Origin: Sulfuricurvum sp.
Lineage (GTDB): Bacteria; Campylobacterota; Campylobacteria; Campylobacterales; Sulfurimonadaceae
DNA length: 64,000 nucleotides
NCBI RefSeq assembly: GCF_028681615.1
Contig: NZ_JAQUHV010000003.1
Coordinates: 124,001-188,000, forward strand
Reading direction: 5' to 3'
In this document: positions 60,649-64,000 of the stretch, piece by piece
Layout: every line of letters starts with the position of its first letter
Position numbering within the stretch: position 1 is the first letter of the stretch
Program-made: the position numbers and the translations under genes
The notes under the pieces: model-generated
The model's database searches: none
Told to the model about the DNA's origin: nothing
Seen by the model: the letters and a program-made list of their open reading frames with translations, nothing else

Positions 60649-61506
60649 TTAATCAAAAAGTTTTGCCGTGTCTATCTGATAAAAATCTTTATATTCTTCG
60701 TAGAGATCGGGGAAATGGTGTTTTAAAGCGGCGGGAGATTCGAAAAAACGTTCGGTAACAACCGCAAAAAATTCTGCTTCATTGCTGGCAGCATAGGTGT
60801 CAAGCAGTTTGTATTTCCCCCAATCGCGGTTTTTGTGTGCGATTGTATTCAACAGATCAAACTCTTTATAAAGGGTTCTAACCCATCCGTCGTATTTCGA
60901 ATGTTCCAGAGGAGGGACACCGTCGATCACGCCGTCCATAAAGTCGATTTCATGGGCAAATTCATGGATTATGACATTGTTGTGGCGCATGTGGTAGGAC
61001 TCGTTTTTTGCTTCGTGCCACGTGATGACGACCGTCTCATCTGCCGATTGTCCTTCAATCATGAACTGCTCTTTGGAATAGATTCCCCCATAGGAGTGGA
61101 CTTGTTTGATCATAACGGCGTGGGGATAGATGATGATGGTTTTGAGTTTGTCATAGCAATACGACGTATTTTTTCCGATTAGCAGCAAACAGGCGTAAAA
61201 AGCGATGATGATTTTCATTTCATTGCTAACGTGCAGGCCGATTCCGATAAATTCTTTGGTATGGATGAAGTAGAGGATGGAGCGTTGAATCTTGTGCCGC
61301 TCTTCGCTGGAGAGTTTTCGATAATGGGGAGTTTTATCGAGAAAAATTTCATATTCCTCTTTAAAAGGGAGTTTTTTGATTTTTTCCAAAGCTTTTCCTT
61401 TTCGAAATTCATTGAAAAACATAAAAGCAAAAAAAAGCGTTCCCAAAATGGTAAAAATCAAAATGAGGGCGAGATGATAGTCCATGCTTTGCATTATAGA
61501 ATCCAT
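60649..61506 (-). CDS. Zinc-dependent peptidase of the MtfA (M90) family
   Basis: A 285-residue protein with one N-terminal membrane helix (about 10-30) and an M90 metallopeptidase domain: VIIHEFAHEIDFMDG (HExxH, about 180-194) and the downstream Glu in EAEFFAVVTERFFESP. E. coli MtfA binds the Mlc repressor; here the target is unknown. Its start overlaps the thpR end by 13 bases; an ATG at 61494 is equally possible. The 128 bases beyond its start-distal side (60520-60648) are AT-rich with no gene seen. Confidence 0.87.
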   Translation of the reverse strand: MDSIMQSMDYHLALILIFTILGTLFFAFMFFNEFRKGKALEKIKKLPFKEEYEIFLDKTPHYRKLSSEERHKIQRSILYFIHTKEFIGIGLHVSNEMKIIIAFYACLLLIGKNTSYCYDKLKTIIIYPHAVMIKQVHSYGGIYSKEQFMIEGQSADETVVITWHEAKNESYHMRHNNVIIHEFAHEIDFMDGVIDGVPPLEHSKYDGWVRTLYKEFDLLNTIAHKNRDWGKYKLLDTYAASNEAEFFAVVTERFFESPAALKHHFPDLYEEYKDFYQIDTAKLFD

Positions 61507-61997
61507 TCTTTGAGACTCTCGTATTCTGCACCGGTAGGATAAAGATGGCTTTGGAAGAGGATGATCTTGGGCTCAAGCACCCCTATCGGTGCAGGAACAG
61601 ATGTTAATTTCGCAGAAAATGCGGACGAATCCTGGATGTGTTTAACCCGCATCATCGTCATATGCGGATTCAGTTTTATTTTTTCCAGACCAAGCACTAA
61701 TGCAAGTTTGTCGTAGAGATGCTGCAGGGTTGGGTTCTGTGTAGTAGCCACAAAGACACGGCTGTTACTGAAATAATCAAAGCGGGATAATTCAGATACC
61801 TCAAAACTCCACTTAAAGGATGAAAGTTTTTCAATCAGCACATCGGCACTAAATTGTTTTCCCAGAAAAGCGACTGTGACATGAAGGTGCTCTTCATCTC
61901 TCCATTTCCCCTCCAAGTAGTGGGAAAAATCGTGTTTAATCTGTTCATAGCTGTAAAGACGGACAGGAACGGCAAGAAATAGACGGTTCGTACTCAT
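61494..61997 (-). CDS. thpR: RNA 2',3'-cyclic phosphodiesterase ThpR
   Basis: A 167-residue member of the 2H phosphoesterase superfamily. The two H-x-T motifs are present: HVTVAFLG (about 39-46) and HMTMMRV (about 130-136). ThpR opens 2',3'-cyclic phosphates at RNA ends, and was formerly called 2'-5' RNA ligase. AGGGAGACT precedes the ATG. It is the first gene of a pair with the M90 peptidase. Confidence 0.9.
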   Translation of the reverse strand: MSTNRLFLAVPVRLYSYEQIKHDFSHYLEGKWRDEEHLHVTVAFLGKQFSADVLIEKLSSFKWSFEVSELSRFDYFSNSRVFVATTQNPTLQHLYDKLALVLGLEKIKLNPHMTMMRVKHIQDSSAFSAKLTSVPAPIGVLEPKIILFQSHLYPTGAEYESLKEWIL

Positions 61998-62116
61998 AGT
62001 CTCCCTTGCTCGATCGATTTGCTTGACGCTTCTATTTCATTATTATAATCGTTTTCTTGAGAGATAGCTAACGGAGCATGTGCATCGGATTAATGGTACC
62101 GGAACTATCAGGACGC

Positions 62117-62122
62117 TATAAT
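62117..62122 (+). promoter_or_regulatory. Candidate -10 box for cardiolipin synthase
   Basis: TATAAT lies 30 bases before the ATG at 62153. It falls inside the longer reading frame from 62078, which supports the shorter protein start. The -35 is not clear. Confidence 0.35.
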
Positions 62123-62152
62123 CAAACACAGAAAGAGACGGGTGGCAGAGAA

Positions 62153-63523
62153 ATGGGCTATATATCTTTATACATTGTGTTTATGGCATTTGCACAAACC
62201 GTTACAATGCTTCATATGTTCTATTTACGGAGGAACCACAGTACGATTCTCGCCTGGTTTATGGTGATCCTCATGTTTCCGTTTCCCGCTTTCATCCTCT
62301 ATTTCATTTTTGGTAATCGAAAGGTACGGCAAAAAAGTAAAAAAAGTACCTTGGTGCTTCATAAACTGCATCAGCCCGATACGGCAGCGCTAAATCCGAT
62401 CGAAACCGTTCTCGCAAGTCATGAGATAGCCGGTACGACAGTATGCAATGAAATACAGCTCTATTTTGACGGAGTTGATGCCTATAATGCTTTATTACAT
62501 GAGATTCGGAATGCAAAAGAATCCATCTGGATCAGTACCTATATTTTACATAATGATTCGACGGCAAAAGTAATTTTGGAAGCATTAACGCAAAAAGCCT
62601 CTGAAGGTCTTGATGTCAGAATATTGATCGATGCGGTCGGCTCATACGGTCTTTATATCTGGCAGCGCCCGCTACGGGCATTCAAGAATGCGGGAGGGAA
62701 AGCGGTGTTTTTTATGCCGATTTTGAAACATCCGCTCCGAAATTACATCAACCTGCGCAATCACCGTAAAATCTTTCTTTTTGATGAACGTGTTGCACTT
62801 GCTGGCGGGATGAATCTCGGAAAACAGTATATGGGCTCGAAGCCTGAAAAAAAGCGCTGGATTGATATGATTTTTCGTCTCGAAGGGGATGCCGTATTTT
62901 CCTACGCAGAGATTTTTTTGGCTGATTTCGCCTATGCTTCGGGTGAAGAGAAAACAGCGGTTAAAAGAGTGATTGCCTGCAGTGAGCGTAATGCAATACA
63001 GGTTGTCCCCTCCGGCCCGGATATGAGCAGTGACGCGTTATATGAAGCGCTGTTAAGTGCGATCCACAGTGCGCATCGGAGAGTATGGATCGTTACCCCC
63101 TATTTTGTTCCGGATGAAACGATACTGCGGGCACTGATTATCGCCAAACACAAAGGGGTAGATGTCAAGTTAATCGCTCCGTATACATCGGATCATTGGA
63201 TTACGGATATAGGTCGAAGCAGTTATATGCGTGAAGCCGAGGAAAAGGGACTCGAGGTTTTGCTTTATCAAGGCAATATGCTTCATACCAAAGCTGTTTT
63301 GCTGGATGATTATGCCGTGATGCTGGGATCGGTTAATATTGACAATCGGAGTCTTTTTCTAAACTACGAAGTCGTCAGTTTTGTCTATTCAAAGCCGGTT
63401 ATTGTTCAAATGGATGAGTGGGTCAATACCCTCATCACACACTCTTTGTCGGGAATGACAAAAGGATCGAAAAAAAGAGTGATTTTAGAAAATTTCATGC
63501 GAATTTTTTCACCTCAATTATAA
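62153..63523 (+). CDS. cls: Cardiolipin synthase (phospholipase D type)
   Basis: Makes cardiolipin from two phosphatidylglycerols at the inner membrane. The 456-residue protein has two N-terminal helices (PLDc_N) and two HKD motifs: NHRKIFLFDERVALAGGMNLG (about 203-223) and HTKAVLLDDYAVMLGSVNIDNRS (about 379-401). I choose ATG 62153 because the protein then starts at the first membrane helix and leaves room for the TATAAT upstream. Confidence 0.93.
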   Translation: MGYISLYIVFMAFAQTVTMLHMFYLRRNHSTILAWFMVILMFPFPAFILYFIFGNRKVRQKSKKSTLVLHKLHQPDTAALNPIETVLASHEIAGTTVCNEIQLYFDGVDAYNALLHEIRNAKESIWISTYILHNDSTAKVILEALTQKASEGLDVRILIDAVGSYGLYIWQRPLRAFKNAGGKAVFFMPILKHPLRNYINLRNHRKIFLFDERVALAGGMNLGKQYMGSKPEKKRWIDMIFRLEGDAVFSYAEIFLADFAYASGEEKTAVKRVIACSERNAIQVVPSGPDMSSDALYEALLSAIHSAHRRVWIVTPYFVPDETILRALIIAKHKGVDVKLIAPYTSDHWITDIGRSSYMREAEEKGLEVLLYQGNMLHTKAVLLDDYAVMLGSVNIDNRSLFLNYEVVSFVYSKPVIVQMDEWVNTLITHSLSGMTKGSKKRVILENFMRIFSPQL

Positions 63524-63536
63524 AGGCAAATTTTTC

Positions 63537-64000
63537 ATGTTGAAACCGCAGGGTATGATCCGGAATATTTTTGAATCTCAGCAAGAACAAACATTGCCGC
63601 CTGAATTTGGACTGTTATGCTGGAATGTTCACAAACGGAACATCGGATACAAATTTGACCTCTATTTCAATGAACTGCTTGAACACTATTCTATTGATCT
63701 TCTCGCTCTTCAAGAGGTTAAAATGAATCAAAACAGTGTCTCCATATTTGAGCCGTTTCATTATTCATTTGCCCCAAATATCAAATTTTTCAATCACAGT
63801 TACGGCGTTTTAAACGGTTCTCGTATCTTGGACAAGGAGACGTTTTCACTTCTTTCATCCCATCGTGAAAGTATGATTCGAACCCATAAATGTGCGATCT
63901 TTTCGACGTATCCGCTGCATAACGGAGAAGTGCTTTTGCTGGTCAATCTCCATGCGATCAACTTTAGGGCAAACAAGGTTTACAATAAAGAAATCGAAGC
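63537..64000 (+). CDS. Endonuclease/exonuclease/phosphatase family protein, 5' part
   Basis: ATG 63537, 13 bases after cls with TAAAGG upstream, opens a frame running off the window (154 codons seen). PEFGLLCWNVHKRN and DLLALQEVKMNQ are the first two motifs of the EEP fold (Asn and catalytic Glu), followed by a NLHAINFR segment. Members cut nucleic acid or phosphoesters, including lipids. Its link to cls suggests phospholipid or envelope work, but nothing visible proves it. Confidence 0.83.
   Translation, partial: MLKPQGMIRNIFESQQEQTLPPEFGLLCWNVHKRNIGYKFDLYFNELLEHYSIDLLALQEVKMNQNSVSIFEPFHYSFAPNIKFFNHSYGVLNGSRILDKETFSLLSSHRESMIRTHKCAIFSTYPLHNGEVLLLVNLHAINFRANKVYNKEIE

Noticed and set aside
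1-64000. tRNA, rRNA or riboswitch genes
   Set aside because: I looked at each gap and found no cloverleaf with CCA-end features, rRNA segment or known riboswitch core. A covariance-model scan would be needed to exclude small RNAs.

Overview
The window reads as chromosomal DNA of a sulfur-oxidising Campylobacterota (Epsilonproteobacteria), most like Sulfuricurvum or Sulfurimonas. This rests on a flavocytochrome c sulfide dehydrogenase next to soxYZ, on several c-type cytochromes, on the neighbourhood MBL hydrolase / nadE / lpxK / thrC that recalls other Campylobacterota, on an IAHQWKQPL-type sensor kinase, and on compact gene packing with many ATGA/TAATG overlaps. The genus is an inference from remembered family patterns. 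I found no rRNA, tRNA, CRISPR array, transposase or prophage gene.

Layout. 1-8 kb holds housekeeping genes: a cation efflux carrier, CmoB tRNA methyltransferase, a hotdog protein, an MBL hydrolase, a ferritin-like DUF455 protein, then a tight run nadE, DegT-like protein, lpxK, argB. 7.7-9 kb is loose, with small envelope genes and what look like gene remnants. 9-16 kb has a haem-porin fusion protein resembling Cyc2, an RhlE-type helicase, thrC, ppk2 and a YyaL-like protein. 16-23 kb has dsbD and a small periplasmic thioredoxin, a haemerythrin, lpxB with a cytochrome c, an HxH-less dihydroorotase homologue and a chorismate mutase. 22.7-26.4 kb is the sulfur oxidation cluster: flavoprotein (FCSD/SoxF type), soxY, soxZ, a Rieske-type protein and a C-terminal-haem cytochrome, behind an AT-rich regulatory region with repeated TGTGA boxes. 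26-38 kb has YceI, a B12-binding radical SAM protein carrying an in-frame repeat, ppsA, an envelope pair (L,D-transpeptidase plus DUF882), YcaO, a MATE exporter and an orphan ParA-like ATPase.

38.7-47.3 kb is an assimilatory sulfate reduction operon (cysteine synthase, DUF2061, APS reductase, a 30-residue ORF, cysD, cysN, siroheme sulfite reductase, a cysteine-desulfurase-like protein, siroheme methyltransferase), with a consensus sigma-70 promoter, a near-perfect palindrome in the leader, and an Rrf2 regulator facing it at the end. 47.3-64 kb holds a degenerate helicase-like protein with about 20 hexapeptide repeats, a polysaccharide deacetylase, an HlyD/ABC/ABC-2 export operon, small unknown proteins, rhodanese, thioredoxin 2, flavoproteins, parvulin, a DUF234 nuclease-like protein, an orphan histidine kinase, an M90 peptidase, ThpR, cardiolipin synthase and the start of an EEP-family gene.

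The sequence therefore carries both arms of sulfur metabolism: oxidation of reduced sulfur for energy in the periplasm, and reduction of sulfate to cysteine in the cytoplasm. The most notable signals are a pair of promoters sharing a TTCAC-N6-TTCAC-like direct repeat at the same distance from a -10 box, the degenerate repeat-tailed helicase, the DegT protein without its PLP lysine, the haem-porin fusion, and a repeat shared by a coding linker and an intergenic gap.
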